Below, piece by piece: positions 54,137 to 63,468 of a stretch of 64,000 nucleotides of DNA. The position numbers were made by a program, and so were the translations under genes. Numbering within the stretch: position 1 is the first letter of the stretch; each line of letters begins with the position of its first letter. The notes beneath the pieces are model-generated. The model had not been told where the DNA came from. It worked only from the letters and a program-made list of their open reading frames with translations, and did no database searches. This stretch comes from CBDCMJ01 sp965218875 (GTDB lineage: Bacteria > Chloroflexota > Dehalococcoidia > Lucifugimonadales > UBA3495), in the NCBI GenBank assembly GCA_965218875.1, contig OZ244707.1, positions 2,418,001-2,482,000 on the forward strand, in the 5' to 3' direction.

Positions 54137-55345
54137 TAGTACCGCGCCCGGCTGTTTTTGACGAATATAAGAATTGGTATAATGGAGGCATTCTTTGGTT
54201 GTGGAGAGGTGTAGGGAATGCCGGCCAAGCTATATCGAGTGAACTTGACCGAAGCTGAGCGGGAACATTTGTTGGGTATTACCCGACGCGGCAAATCCTC
54301 GGGACGTAAAGTGAAACGGTCCCTGATTTTGTGTAAAGCCGATGAAGGTCTTACCGACCAGCAGGTGGCGAAAGCTCTGCTGGTAGGCCCCGCCACGGTC
54401 GGCCGGGTGCGGCAGCGCTTCGTAGAAGGCGGGTTGGAGCGCGCCCTAGATGACCTGCCGCGCCCGGGGCAACGGCGCAAACTTGATGGAAGGCAAGAAG
54501 CCCACTTGGTGGCCGTGGCCTGCAGCGCGGCCCCGGAAGGGCACACCAGATGGACGCTGCGATTGCTCGCCGACGAGGCAGTGAAGCTGGAATTGACCGA
54601 ATCTATCTCCAGGGAGACGGTCAGACAGGTGCTGAAAAAAACGAACTCAAGCCGTGGCGGAAGAAGGAGTGGTGCATCCCCAAGGTGAGCGCCGAGTTCG
54701 TAGCCTGCATGGAGGACGTGCTGGACCTCTACGCCGAACCCTATGACCCCAAGCGGCCCGTAGTCTGTTTCGACGAGACCTCCAAGCAGTTGGTGGCCGA
54801 GAAGCGGGCTCCCATCCCGGCCAGGGCGGGACGGGAGGAGCGATTTGATTATGAGTACCAGCGCAACGGGACCCGGAACTTGTTCATGACTTGCGAGCCC
54901 CTGGCGGGCTGGAGGCACGTGGCAGTGACCGGGCGTCGGACCATGGAAGACTTCGCCCATCAGATGCGCTGGTTGTCGGATGCCGCCTACCCTGAGGCAG
55001 AGAAAGTCCGGGTGGTGCTCGATAACCTGAACACTCATAGACCCGCCTCCCTGTACGAGGCCTTCGAGCCGAAAGAGGCCAGACGGGTGATCCAACGGCT
55101 GGAGTTTCATTATACTCCCAAGCATGGAAGCTGGCTCAACATGGCAGAGATTGAGTTCAGCGTCTTCAGCAACCAATGTTTGAATCGCCGGATTGAAGAT
55201 GGGGTGTCCTTAAAACGCGAGATCGCCGCATTGGAGACCGAACGAAATCAAGCTGGGGCAACTATCGAGTGGCGGTTCACTACCACCGACGCCCGGCACA
55301 AGCTCCAGCATATCTATCCATCGGTTTTAGACTGACGCGGTAATA
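54137..55345 (+). mobile_element. IS630/Tc1-like insertion sequence
   Basis: 1.2 kb element. Left end TAGTACCGCGCCCGGCT (54137-54153) and right end AGACTGACGCGGTAATA (55329-55345) match at 13 of 17 positions as inverted repeats. TA lies at each extreme, consistent with TA target duplication. The right repeat overlaps the transposase stop codon. A TTGACG/TATAAT pair at 54158/54178 has only a 14-base spacer and may be a weak promoter. Confidence 0.8.
54218..55335 (+). CDS. IS630-type transposase in two frames
   Basis: Frame 1 (54218-54688) encodes the N-terminal winged-helix DNA-binding part (LTDQQVAKALLVGPATVGRVRQRF). Frame 2 (to 55335) encodes the DDE domain: VVCFDETSKQ (first Asp), VLDNLNTH (second Asp) and WLNMAEIEFSVF (Glu). 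Together they make about 372 residues, the family length. A -1 shift on the run of seven A at 54635-54641 joins VRQVLKK to NELKPWRKKEW. Several IS630 elements use such slippage; alternatively the element is broken. All catalytic residues are present, so it may be active. Confidence 0.85.
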
Positions 55346-55751
55346 GTCTGAATAAGGCTCCAATCAGCTCGGAAGCCAGATACGAAAAGTGGCGTATTCA
55401 GCTACTTGTTCAGAGCATTCCTAAAATGCATAGCTGCAAGCCCCAGCCGCTGGTGATGGACCGTTCGGCGCAGCCCCATTTTCATCGCCCTTATGTGGCC
55501 TCCGCAAGGCCATAGTGATTCTGATCGAAGTCGAAGAATCTAAACCGGTACCCGGCAATCCGGTCTTGGATACCAGACCAGGACTTGCCTCGACGATTTT
55601 GGACCCTTGGGTAAGCTCAGCAACTGCCTTCTTTGCCAACGAGCCTTGGCTCCATAGGGCCCATGCTATACTTTTGCGAGGCCCCGTAGACTACAGGGGC
55701 CCGGTTGGACCGGAATCCTGAGTTGCCAGGGAACCGAGGGCGGTAGCATCT
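55346..55751. other. Intergenic region after the IS, no gene
   Basis: About 400 bases, without credible coding capacity. GAAGAATCTAAACCGG at about 55526-55541 resembles the outer part of the type A repeat arms, suggesting the element here was once larger and was disrupted. Confidence 0.4.
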
Positions 55752-56363
55752 TTGCCAGACAACGCCGGTTTAGCCCAGATCAACGAAGCCGTCAGCATAC
55801 TCAAAGCCGGCGGCGTAGTGGCGTTCCCCACCGACACCCTGTACGGCTTGGGCGCCGACGTGTTTTCGCCGGCGGCCCTGGACAAGGTGTTCGCCATCAA
55901 GCAGAGGCCCACGGGGTTGGCGTTGCCGGTGTTGGTTAGCAGTTGGGACCAGATGAAGATGGTGGCCAGGAACATTCCTGAACCGGCGTTGCGGGCGGCG
56001 AGACGGTTTTGGCCCGGCCCGCTGACCTTGATACTACTCAAAGGGGAGGGCCTGCCCGATAGGGTAACCGGCGGCGGGGATACCGTGGCCGTCCGCATGC
56101 CGGACCATCGGGCGCCCTTGGCGCTGGCCGAGGGATTGGGAAGGCCCATAACCGGCACCAGCGCCAATCTGAGCGGAGGCCCGGACCTGCTGACCCTGAG
56201 CGAGTTGGAGGCAGACCTGGGCGGGCTGGTTGACTACATCGTGAAGTCCGGCCCGGCCCCGCAAGGAACGCCGTCGACGGTGGTCGACGCCAGCGGCGGA
56301 GAGCCCCGTTTAGTCCGCGCCGGGGCGGTGGACTTCGATACGGTGCTGGCGGAATGGGGTTAG
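55752..56363 (+). CDS. tsaC: Threonylcarbamoyl-AMP synthase (TsaC/Sua5 family)
   Basis: 203 residues, single YrdC domain. GGVVAFPTDTLYGLGADVFSP, FAIKQRPTGLALPVLV (substrate-binding KxR), FWPGPLTLIL and PITGTSANLSGGPD are hallmarks. It makes threonylcarbamoyl-AMP for the t6A modification of tRNA. Start TTG 55752. It is the first of a plus-strand run that continues with a prenyl-synthase-like gene 60 bases later. Confidence 0.94.
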   Translation: MPDNAGLAQINEAVSILKAGGVVAFPTDTLYGLGADVFSPAALDKVFAIKQRPTGLALPVLVSSWDQMKMVARNIPEPALRAARRFWPGPLTLILLKGEGLPDRVTGGGDTVAVRMPDHRAPLALAEGLGRPITGTSANLSGGPDLLTLSELEADLGGLVDYIVKSGPAPQGTPSTVVDASGGEPRLVRAGAVDFDTVLAEWG

Positions 56364-56423
56364 CAGTCCCCCAGGCAACGGCCGGCCCCGGGCTATACGC
56401 CGGCCAGGAGAAGCGTCGTCGCC

Positions 56424-57437
56424 TTGCCTCTTGACCTGGAAGCATACCGGGCTGCACTGGACGGGGAACTGCGGGAAGTCTTCTCGTCGCGTCAAGGGTT
56501 CCTTTACGACCTGCTGCGCTATCACCTGGGATGGACCGACCGGCAAGGCCTGTCCGAGGACAACCCCAGGCCTCCCAGCTTGCCCGCGCTGCTATCGTTG
56601 GTGTGCTGCGAAGCGCTGACCGGCGACTTTCGTCTGGCGCTGCCGGCGGCCGCCGGCGTGGACCTGGTCTACAACTTCACCCTGGTCCACGGGGACGTGC
56701 AGACGGCCCGGCCCGAGGCCCAGGACCGCCCCAGCGTTTGGTGGGTGTGGGGGCCGGCCCAAGCCATCAACGCCGGCGATGGCCTGCACGCCCTGGGCCG
56801 CATCACCACCATGGGCCTGTCTCAAAAGGGAGTCCCGCCCGAGAGAGTGCTGCAGGCGGTGCAGTTGCTGGACCGGGCTTGCCTCTCGTTGTGCGAGGGC
56901 CAGTACCTGGACTTGGAATTCCAAGACCGGATGGTGGTGACCACGGCGGCCTACTTTGACATGATCGCCCGCAAGGCGGGAGCGCTGACCGGATGCTCGG
57001 CGGAGTCGGGGGCCCTGGCCGCCGGCGCAGACGCGGACGTGTGCGCCCGGTTTGGGGAGATGGGCCGCAAGCTGGGGATGGCCTGGCAGCTCAGCCGGGA
57101 CATCGCCGACCTGTGGGGCGGGAAGAGTGACGGCATGACGGCAGCCAACGTGCTCGGCAAGAAAAAGAGCCTGCCCTTGATACACGCCATGGAGACCTCT
57201 ACGGTGGCCGTCAAGCGCGAGCTTGGGGCCATCTACGCCAAGCGGGTGCTGCAACCCGAAGACGTGGCTAATCTGCTGGACGTCCTGGACCGCTGCGATG
57301 CGCGAAGTGTCTCCGAACGCAAGGCCGAGGAGCTGGCGTCGGAGGCCCTGGAGAGTCTTGACAGCCTTGGTCTCCCCGATGAAGCCTCAGCAATCCTGCG
57401 GGACTTGGGACGCATGGCCCTGCGGGGCGAGGTCTAG
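56424..57437 (+). CDS. Polyprenyl synthetase homologue with degenerate Asp-rich motifs
   Basis: 337 residues with an all-helical isoprenoid synthase plan. VDLVYNFTLVHGDVQTARPE occupies the place of the first DDxxD, and RPSVWWVWGPAQAINAGDGLHALGRI is the conserved segment after it. MAWQLSRDIADLWGGK occupies the place of the second DDxxD, and GKKKSLPLIHAM follows. Both Asp-rich metal sites have lost acidic residues (GDVQT; RDIADLW). So the chain-elongating reaction is doubtful; it may be a non-catalytic subunit or have another activity. Start TTG 56424. It sits before pgk. Confidence 0.8.
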   Translation: MPLDLEAYRAALDGELREVFSSRQGFLYDLLRYHLGWTDRQGLSEDNPRPPSLPALLSLVCCEALTGDFRLALPAAAGVDLVYNFTLVHGDVQTARPEAQDRPSVWWVWGPAQAINAGDGLHALGRITTMGLSQKGVPPERVLQAVQLLDRACLSLCEGQYLDLEFQDRMVVTTAAYFDMIARKAGALTGCSAESGALAAGADADVCARFGEMGRKLGMAWQLSRDIADLWGGKSDGMTAANVLGKKKSLPLIHAMETSTVAVKRELGAIYAKRVLQPEDVANLLDVLDRCDARSVSERKAEELASEALESLDSLGLPDEASAILRDLGRMALRGEV

Positions 57438-57538
57438 CGTCCGGGACCCAGCCCGTGCTGATGCTGGGCAATGGGAGCCTCGCCGGTGGAATACCCGTCT
57501 ACGCGGCGGCGTGACCGGCACAGGAGAACTGGTGAGAA

Positions 57539-58741
57539 ATGGCTAAACGGTGCGTAACGGACCTGGACGTCGACGGCAAGCGAGTGCTGGTCCGGGTTGA
57601 CTTCAACGTCCCCATCGAGCAGGGCGTGGAGGTCATGGCGTCCTACGACCAGCGCCTGCGGGCCACGCTGCCCACCATCGAGCACCTGGTGCAAAGGGAA
57701 TGCCGGGTGATTCTTTGCTCTCATCTGGGACGACCCAACGGGCAGATAGTGGACGCGCTGCGGCTGGCCCAGGTGGGCGATCGCCTGGCGGTCCTGTTGC
57801 AGCGGCCGGTCCGGAGTCTCCCCGAGTGTACCGGGCCGTCCGTGGAGGCAGCCATAGCGTCCCTGGGGCCGGGAGAGGTCTGCCTCCTGGAGAACCTGCG
57901 GTTCAGTCCGGGTGAAGAGAAGAACGATCCCGGTTTTGCCAGAGACCTGGCGTCGCTGGCCGAGTGCTTCGTCATGGACGCCTTCGCCGTGGCCCACCGC
58001 GCCCACGCCTCGACGGTGGGTCTCCCCGGGCTCTTGCCCTCCGCCATGGGCCTGCTGGTGCAGCGGGAGGTCGAGGCCCTGAGCCGTGCGTTGAACGTGC
58101 AAGCGGCGGACAGGCCCCTGGCCGTGTTGTTGGGTGGGGCCAAAGTAAGCGACAAGATCATGGTGTTGGAGAATTTGCTGGAAAAGCTGGACCACCTGTT
58201 CATCGGCGGCGGCATGGCGACAACCTTCCTGAGGGCGCAGGGTTACGACACCGGCGCTTCTTCCGTTGAAGAGGACCGGTTGGAGTTCGCCCGGGCGATC
58301 CTGCAACGGGCCGCCGACCGCGGCGTTGAAGTCCGCCTTCCCGCGGACGTCATAGCGGCCAGCGAGTTCGCGCCCGACCCGGCTGAGATCAAGCCCGTGC
58401 TGGTGAACCAGGTGCCTGACGGGTGGTACATTCTGGACATAGGCGACATAACGGCGCAATTGTTTTCCGAGAGCCTGGAGCAGTGCAAGACCATCGTGTG
58501 GAACGGGCCCATGGGCGTATTCGAGATGCCCCGGTTCAGCCGGGGCACAAAGACCGTGGCCGGCGCCATTGCCCGTTTGCGGGGGGCCACCAGCGTCATC
58601 GGCGGCGGCTCTACGGCGGAAGCCGTTGAGGCGCTTGGACTGATGGACGGCATGACCCACGTTTCAACCGGGGGCGGGGCGTCCCTGGAGTTCCTGGAAG
58701 GCAAAGAGCTTCCGGGGATTGCCGCTTTGCCGGATGCGTGA
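57539..58741 (+). CDS. pgk: Phosphoglycerate kinase
   Basis: 400 residues, full length. VLVRVDFNVPI, CSHLGRPNG, LENLRFSPGEEKNDPGF, LLGGAKVSDKI and the C-terminal GGGSTAEAVE ... HVSTGGGASLEFLEGKELPG are all present. It transfers phosphate from 1,3-bisphosphoglycerate to ADP. ATG 57539 follows AGGAGA. Part of a glycolytic run with a phosphoglycerate mutase and tpiA. Confidence 0.97.
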   Translation: MAKRCVTDLDVDGKRVLVRVDFNVPIEQGVEVMASYDQRLRATLPTIEHLVQRECRVILCSHLGRPNGQIVDALRLAQVGDRLAVLLQRPVRSLPECTGPSVEAAIASLGPGEVCLLENLRFSPGEEKNDPGFARDLASLAECFVMDAFAVAHRAHASTVGLPGLLPSAMGLLVQREVEALSRALNVQAADRPLAVLLGGAKVSDKIMVLENLLEKLDHLFIGGGMATTFLRAQGYDTGASSVEEDRLEFARAILQRAADRGVEVRLPADVIAASEFAPDPAEIKPVLVNQVPDGWYILDIGDITAQLFSESLEQCKTIVWNGPMGVFEMPRFSRGTKTVAGAIARLRGATSVIGGGSTAEAVEALGLMDGMTHVSTGGGASLEFLEGKELPGIAALPDA

Positions 58742-58815
58742 CACAATTTCCGGGCCACGTGATTGCCCGGGGGACCGTCTTGACGGGTCTGCGGCCGCCG
58801 GACGAGGGACTATAG

Positions 58816-60021
58816 ATGACTGACCTGGACGCCATTCAGGAGTGCTGCACTTCCACCCCTTCGAAAATCGTGATGCTGGTGGTCGACGGACTGGGCGGGT
58901 TGGCCCATCCTGACACCGGCAAGTCGGAGCTGGAACAGGCCCGCATCCCAAACCTGGATGCCCTGGCCCGAGAAAGCGCCTGCGGGCTGACCACGCCGGT
59001 GCTTCCGGGGATTACCCCCGGAAGCGGGCCGGGACACCTGGCCCTTTTCGGCTACGATCCTCTCAAATACTTCATCGGCCGCGGCGCGTTGGAGGCCCTG
59101 GGCATGGAGATCGACCTCCAACCCGGCGACGTAGCGGCCCGGGGCAACTTCTGCACCGTGGACGCCCACGGCGCGCTGGCGGACCGGCGGGCCGGACGCA
59201 TTCCCACGGAGTTCAGCACGCCCCTGTGCCGGCGGCTGGACCAGGTCCGCCTGGACGGCGTGGAGGTGGACGTCTACCCCGTGCAGGACTACCGCTTCGT
59301 CCTGCGCCTGCGAGGCCCGGGGCTGTGCGAGGCGCTGTCGGAAACCGACCCCCAGCAGGCGGGGGTCCCGCCGCTGCCGGTCAAACCTCTCGTATCCGAG
59401 GCCGAGGGGACCGCAGCCTTGGTAAATGAGTTCGTATCCCAGGCGGGGCGGTTGCTAGCCGAGGAGGAACGGGGAAACATGGTGTTGTTGCGGGGCTTCG
59501 CCCAACTGCCCGCTCTCCCTCCCATGGGCCGGGTGTTCCACCTGGACCCGGCGGGGATCGCCGCCTACCCCATGTATCGGGGGCTGGCCAGCGTGGCCGG
59601 AATGACCGTGATCCCCACCGGCGCGAGCTTCGGCGACGAGGTGGAGACCCTGAAACAAAGCTTCCAGGACCATGATTTCTTCTTCATCCATTACAAGCCC
59701 GCCGACGCCGCCGGAGAAGACGGGGACTTCGACGCCAAGGTCCAACGGTTGGAAGAGCTGGACCCCTTCCTTCCAGCGATTCGCGCCCTGGAGCCGGACG
59801 TGCTGTTGGTGGCGGGAGACCACTCCACCCCGGCTATCATGGCGTCCCATAGCTGGCATCCGGTGCCCTTTATGGTCCACTCCAACCTGACCCTGGGCGA
59901 GGGAGTGCCGGGGTTCAACGAAAGGTCCTGCGCCCAGGGCTCCATCGGGCGCATCGCCGCCACGTCGGTGATGCCGCTGGCTTTGGCCCACGCCGGCAAG
60001 CTCACCAAGTACGGACCGTAG
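58816..60021 (+). CDS. apgM: Cofactor-independent phosphoglycerate mutase, archaeal type
   Basis: 401 residues. An alkaline-phosphatase superfamily metalloenzyme: IVMLVVDGLGGLAHP (metal Asp), GSGPGHLALFGYDPLKY with RGALEALG, and GDHSTPAIMASHSWHPVPFM (metal His/Asp). This is the archaeal/deep-branching ApgM form, shorter than the 510-residue bacterial GpmI. It interconverts 3- and 2-phosphoglycerate. ATG 58816 lies 75 bases after pgk; tpiA follows 48 bases later. Confidence 0.94.
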   Translation: MTDLDAIQECCTSTPSKIVMLVVDGLGGLAHPDTGKSELEQARIPNLDALARESACGLTTPVLPGITPGSGPGHLALFGYDPLKYFIGRGALEALGMEIDLQPGDVAARGNFCTVDAHGALADRRAGRIPTEFSTPLCRRLDQVRLDGVEVDVYPVQDYRFVLRLRGPGLCEALSETDPQQAGVPPLPVKPLVSEAEGTAALVNEFVSQAGRLLAEEERGNMVLLRGFAQLPALPPMGRVFHLDPAGIAAYPMYRGLASVAGMTVIPTGASFGDEVETLKQSFQDHDFFFIHYKPADAAGEDGDFDAKVQRLEELDPFLPAIRALEPDVLLVAGDHSTPAIMASHSWHPVPFMVHSNLTLGEGVPGFNERSCAQGSIGRIAATSVMPLALAHAGKLTKYGP

Positions 60022-60068
60022 CAGACCCCGTCCTGGCCGAAACTCAAAGGACCGGAGAACAAGCGCCC

Positions 60069-60833
60069 GTGCCTCCCACAATCGTAGCTGGTAATTGGAA
60101 GATGAATACCGACTTGGCGGGAGCCGTGGAGTTGGCCTCCCAGGTGCGCGACGGCGCCGCCTCCCTTCAGGGATTGGAGCTCATACTCTGCCCGCCTTTC
60201 GTGTCCCTGGCCGCGGTCCGGGACACCCTCCGCGGAACGGACCTAAAGACCGGCGCCCAGAATATGCACTTCGAAGATTCGGGGGCGTTCACCGGGGAGG
60301 TGGCCCCCTCGATGCTTCAGGGTATTTGCGACTACGTCCTGCTGGGGCACTCGGAGCGGCGGCAACTGTTCGGCGAAACCGACGACCTGGTCAACCGCAA
60401 GGTCCAGGCCGCAATTCAGCACGGTCTTCGGCCTATCCTGTGCGTCGGAGAGACCCTGGAGGAGCGGGAAGGAGGGCGGGCCGATTCGGTGGTCGGCAGC
60501 CAGCTGCGGGCTGGCCTGGCCGGCGTGGTTGACATAAGCAGCCTGGTGGTGGCCTACGAACCGGTGTGGGCCATCGGGACCGGCCGGGCCGCGACCCCGG
60601 AAGTCGCTTCCGAGATAATGGGAGGCGCATTGCTGGGGACCCTCCGCTCCCTGTATCCCGGCGCCGCTGACCAAGTGCCCCTGCTTTACGGGGGCAGCGT
60701 GAATCCCGACAACGCCGCCATCTTCGCCGCGGAGGGCTGCATCCATGGGGCCCTGGTGGGCGGGGCCAGCCTGCGGGCGGACCAATTCCTGGACATAGCC
60801 CAACGGACCGCCGCCGCTGGGAATGCCGGTTAG
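60069..60833 (+). CDS. tpiA: Triosephosphate isomerase
   Basis: 254 residues, TIM barrel. AGNWKMN (Lys12 type), GHSERRQLFGE (catalytic His), YEPVWAIGTGRAAT (catalytic Glu) and LYGGSVNPDN (phosphate loop) are intact. It interconverts dihydroxyacetone phosphate and glyceraldehyde 3-phosphate. Start GTG 60069. A 6-bp-stem hairpin follows its stop codon. Confidence 0.97.
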   Translation: MPPTIVAGNWKMNTDLAGAVELASQVRDGAASLQGLELILCPPFVSLAAVRDTLRGTDLKTGAQNMHFEDSGAFTGEVAPSMLQGICDYVLLGHSERRQLFGETDDLVNRKVQAAIQHGLRPILCVGETLEEREGGRADSVVGSQLRAGLAGVVDISSLVVAYEPVWAIGTGRAATPEVASEIMGGALLGTLRSLYPGAADQVPLLYGGSVNPDNAAIFAAEGCIHGALVGGASLRADQFLDIAQRTAAAGNAG

Positions 60834-60839
60834 CCGCCT

Positions 60840-60858
60840 CCGGCCTATTTAGGGCCGG
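60840..60858 (+). terminator. Short hairpin after tpiA
   Basis: CCGGCC and GGCCGG pair perfectly around a TATTTAG loop, 7 bases after the tpiA stop. No T-run follows; it may be an attenuating hairpin rather than a full terminator. Confidence 0.35.
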
Positions 60859-60926
60859 CGCTGCTCCCCGCGTCAGCCCAAGGCGCACACCCTCCTCGTC
60901 ACCTCCGCGATATAGGGAAGCCGCTA

Positions 60927-61922
60927 GTGGACTCACCGCCTTCAGGCCCCGTCCTGTTCATCGTAGGTCCCACCGCCGTGGGCAAGACCCGCTTGGCGGT
61001 GGTCCTGGCCCGGCAGTTCGGCGGCGAGATTATCAACGCCGACAGCCGTCAGGTGTACCGCCGCATGGACGTGGGGACGGGCAAGCCCTCCGCCGAGGAG
61101 CGCCGCCAGGCCCGGCACCATCTGCTGGACGTCCTGGACCCCGATGAAGACTTCGGCCTGGCCAGCTTCCTGTCCCTGGCCCGGGCGGCCATGTCCGACA
61201 TAACGTCCCGGGGTAGGCTGCCCATCGTGGCCGGCGGAGCGGGCCAGTATATCTGGGCGCTGATCGAGGGGTGGCAGGCGCCGGAAGTAGCCCCGGACCA
61301 CGCTTTTCGCCGCGACAAACAGCGAGAAGCGGAGCGCCACGGCCCGGGGTTCGTCTACCGGCAGCTTCAAGAAGCGGACCCCCTGCGGGCCGGCCGGTTG
61401 GACCCCAGGAACCTTCGCCGGGTAATCCGCGCCCTGGAAGTACTTGACGCCGAGGGACGCGGCTGCACCCCCGCGGGTCATAGCAGCGGCGCGCCGCCCG
61501 GCCCCCTGGACAACAGGCTCATCGTTGGGTTGACCACCCGGCGCGAGCGCCTGTACGAACGCATCGACGCGCGGGTGGACCTCATGCTGGCCGCGGGGCT
61601 GGAACAGGAGGCCGCGGCTCTTGCCGCAAGCGGGTTCTCGTTGGGCAGCGGTCCCTTGGGCAGCCCAGGGTACAGGGAGCTGGGCCAGTACCTGGCCGGA
61701 GAGATCGACCTGGAGGAAGCCGTCACCCGCACCAAGTTTCAGACCCACCGCATGGCGCGGCGCCAGTACACCTGGTTCAAGCCCGGTGACGGGAGGATTT
61801 GCTGGCTGGACTGCGAAGACCCTGACCTGGACCGCAAGGCCGGGGGACTGGTCCAAGAGTTCCTAGCTGGCAACGGCTGCTATGGTACAATAGGCCCCAA
61901 TTCAGCGAGCAGCTTGCCCTAG
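60927..61922 (+). CDS. miaA: tRNA dimethylallyltransferase
   Basis: 331 residues. P-loop GPTAVGKTRLA, NADSRQVYRRMDVGTGKP, AGGAGQYIWALIEGW and RRVIRALEV, then the C-terminal RREXLYXRID-type and FQTHRMARRQYTWFK segments. It attaches a dimethylallyl group to A37 of tRNAs reading UNN codons. Start GTG 60927. dapF follows 14 bases later. Confidence 0.95.
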   Translation: MDSPPSGPVLFIVGPTAVGKTRLAVVLARQFGGEIINADSRQVYRRMDVGTGKPSAEERRQARHHLLDVLDPDEDFGLASFLSLARAAMSDITSRGRLPIVAGGAGQYIWALIEGWQAPEVAPDHAFRRDKQREAERHGPGFVYRQLQEADPLRAGRLDPRNLRRVIRALEVLDAEGRGCTPAGHSSGAPPGPLDNRLIVGLTTRRERLYERIDARVDLMLAAGLEQEAAALAASGFSLGSGPLGSPGYRELGQYLAGEIDLEEAVTRTKFQTHRMARRQYTWFKPGDGRICWLDCEDPDLDRKAGGLVQEFLAGNGCYGTIGPNSASSLP

Positions 61923-61936
61923 CAGCGGACCGGACC

Positions 61937-62794
61937 ATGGACTTCACCAAAATGCACGGCGCGGGCAACGATTACGTGTACGTGGACGCCCGGGGCCTGA
62001 CCCACGACTGGCCCAGCCTGGCCCGGGAAGTCAGCGACCGGCACTTTGGAGTGGGCAGCGACGGCCTCATTCTCATGCTGGACTCCGAAGTGGCCGACCT
62101 GAAGATGCGTATGTTCAACGCCGACGGGTCTGAGGGCGAGATGTGCGGCAACGGCATCCGATGCTTCGCCAAGTTCGCCATCGAAGGAGGCGCCGTAGCT
62201 GCGTCCACGCCGTCCCTTGACGTGGAGACCCTGGCTGGGGTGCGCACCGTGGCGCCGGTGTATCGGGAGGGCCGCGTCAGCGGCGCTCGGGTATCCATGG
62301 GGATGCCCGGCTTGAAACCCGCCGCCCTGCCGGTCATCCTGGGACCCGAGGCACAACATACCGAAGGTCCCGTGATCAACTACCCGCACCGCGTGAATGG
62401 CGTCCCGTTGTCCTTGACCTTCGTGTCCATGGGCAACCCACACGCGGTGGCGTTCCTAGAGGAGCCGGTGGGCGAGTTCGACCTGCACCGCATCGGCCCC
62501 CGGGTGGAACACGACCCCATGTTTCCCAACCGGGTCAACTTCGAGGTGGTGAACGCCAGCGGCGACGGCAGTCTGGCCGCCCGGGTGTGGGAGCGCGGCT
62601 CCGGGGAGACCATGGCCTGCGGCACCGGGGCCTGCGCCATAGCGGTGGCGGCCTGCCTTCAGGGGTTGGCCCCGGGGCGGGTTGACATAAGCTTGCCGGG
62701 GGGCACGTTGAGCGTCGACTGGGACGGCGAGGGCGAGGTATACCTGGAAGGCCCGGCGGAACACGTGTTCACCGGGGAGTGGCCGACCACGTGA
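61937..62794 (+). CDS. dapF: Diaminopimelate epimerase
   Basis: 285 residues. MHGAGNDYVYVDARG at the N-terminus, catalytic Cys in SEGEMCGNGIRCFAKF and second catalytic Cys in METMACGTGACAIAVAA-like context (CGTGACA). It converts LL- to meso-diaminopimelate for lysine and peptidoglycan. ATG 61937. Its stop overlaps the next start as GTGA. If the host is a SAR202/Dehalococcoidia-type bacterium lacking a typical wall, it would serve lysine synthesis. Confidence 0.95.
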   Translation: MDFTKMHGAGNDYVYVDARGLTHDWPSLAREVSDRHFGVGSDGLILMLDSEVADLKMRMFNADGSEGEMCGNGIRCFAKFAIEGGAVAASTPSLDVETLAGVRTVAPVYREGRVSGARVSMGMPGLKPAALPVILGPEAQHTEGPVINYPHRVNGVPLSLTFVSMGNPHAVAFLEEPVGEFDLHRIGPRVEHDPMFPNRVNFEVVNASGDGSLAARVWERGSGETMACGTGACAIAVAACLQGLAPGRVDISLPGGTLSVDWDGEGEVYLEGPAEHVFTGEWPTT

Positions 62795-63363
62795 GCACCC
62801 AAGCCAAAAAGCTGACCTTCAAGGCGTGGCAGGCGCTACCCCAGTCAAAACAGCGTTATGAGATCGTAGATGAAAAACTGATAATGCCTCCGTCTCCAAC
62901 GTCGGACCATCAATGGATCGCGGGACGGATATTCCTACATATCAGCATATTTGTGGATGAGAGAGGGTTGGGTGTGGTACTGGCCGCGCCCTTGGACATA
63001 GTCATCCGGCAAGAACCGCTGCGTGTTCGTCAACCGGATGTTCTCTATCTGAGTGCTGAGCGTACCGGCATCACAAGAAGAGCAGACCTCCAAGCACATC
63101 CGATTCTGGAAATACCGCCCGACCTGGTGGTTGAAGTGCTCTCACCCAGCAATACTCGCGGCGGCATCGCGGACAAACTGGAAGACTATCGGCGGTTTGG
63201 CGTGCGGGAGTGCTGGCTGGTCGACCCTGAGAATAACACCCTTGAAGTCCTGGGATTATCCCCAGCCGGCATCGCTCCGGAAGTGGTTTACGGTGTGGAA
63301 GACACCCTGCGCTCCGGGGTATTGGATGGGTTGGAGCTACCCCTCCGGCAAATATTTGAGTAG
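62791..63363 (+). CDS. Uma2-family (DUF820) restriction-like nuclease
   Basis: 190 residues. QRYEIVDEKLIMPPSPTSDHQWIAG, RQPDVLYLS (catalytic Asp region), DLVVEVLSPSNTRGGIADKLEDYRRFGVRECWLVDPENN are the PD-(D/E)xK Uma2 hallmarks. Uma2 proteins are abundant in Chloroflexi and cyanobacteria and of unclear cell role. GTG 62791 overlaps the dapF stop by 4 bp; GTG 62779 is the alternative. Its less GC-rich codon use differs from dapF and suggests later acquisition. Confidence 0.88.
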   Translation: MSTQAKKLTFKAWQALPQSKQRYEIVDEKLIMPPSPTSDHQWIAGRIFLHISIFVDERGLGVVLAAPLDIVIRQEPLRVRQPDVLYLSAERTGITRRADLQAHPILEIPPDLVVEVLSPSNTRGGIADKLEDYRRFGVRECWLVDPENNTLEVLGLSPAGIAPEVVYGVEDTLRSGVLDGLELPLRQIFE

Positions 63364-63468
63364 GCTGGCCCTTTTGACCAAGGCTAACGACATAACGTGT
63401 AGGGTTAGTCTCCATATGACGCCTTCCAACTAGCCTGCCACTTTTGCTGACGATCAAGAGGCCATAGG

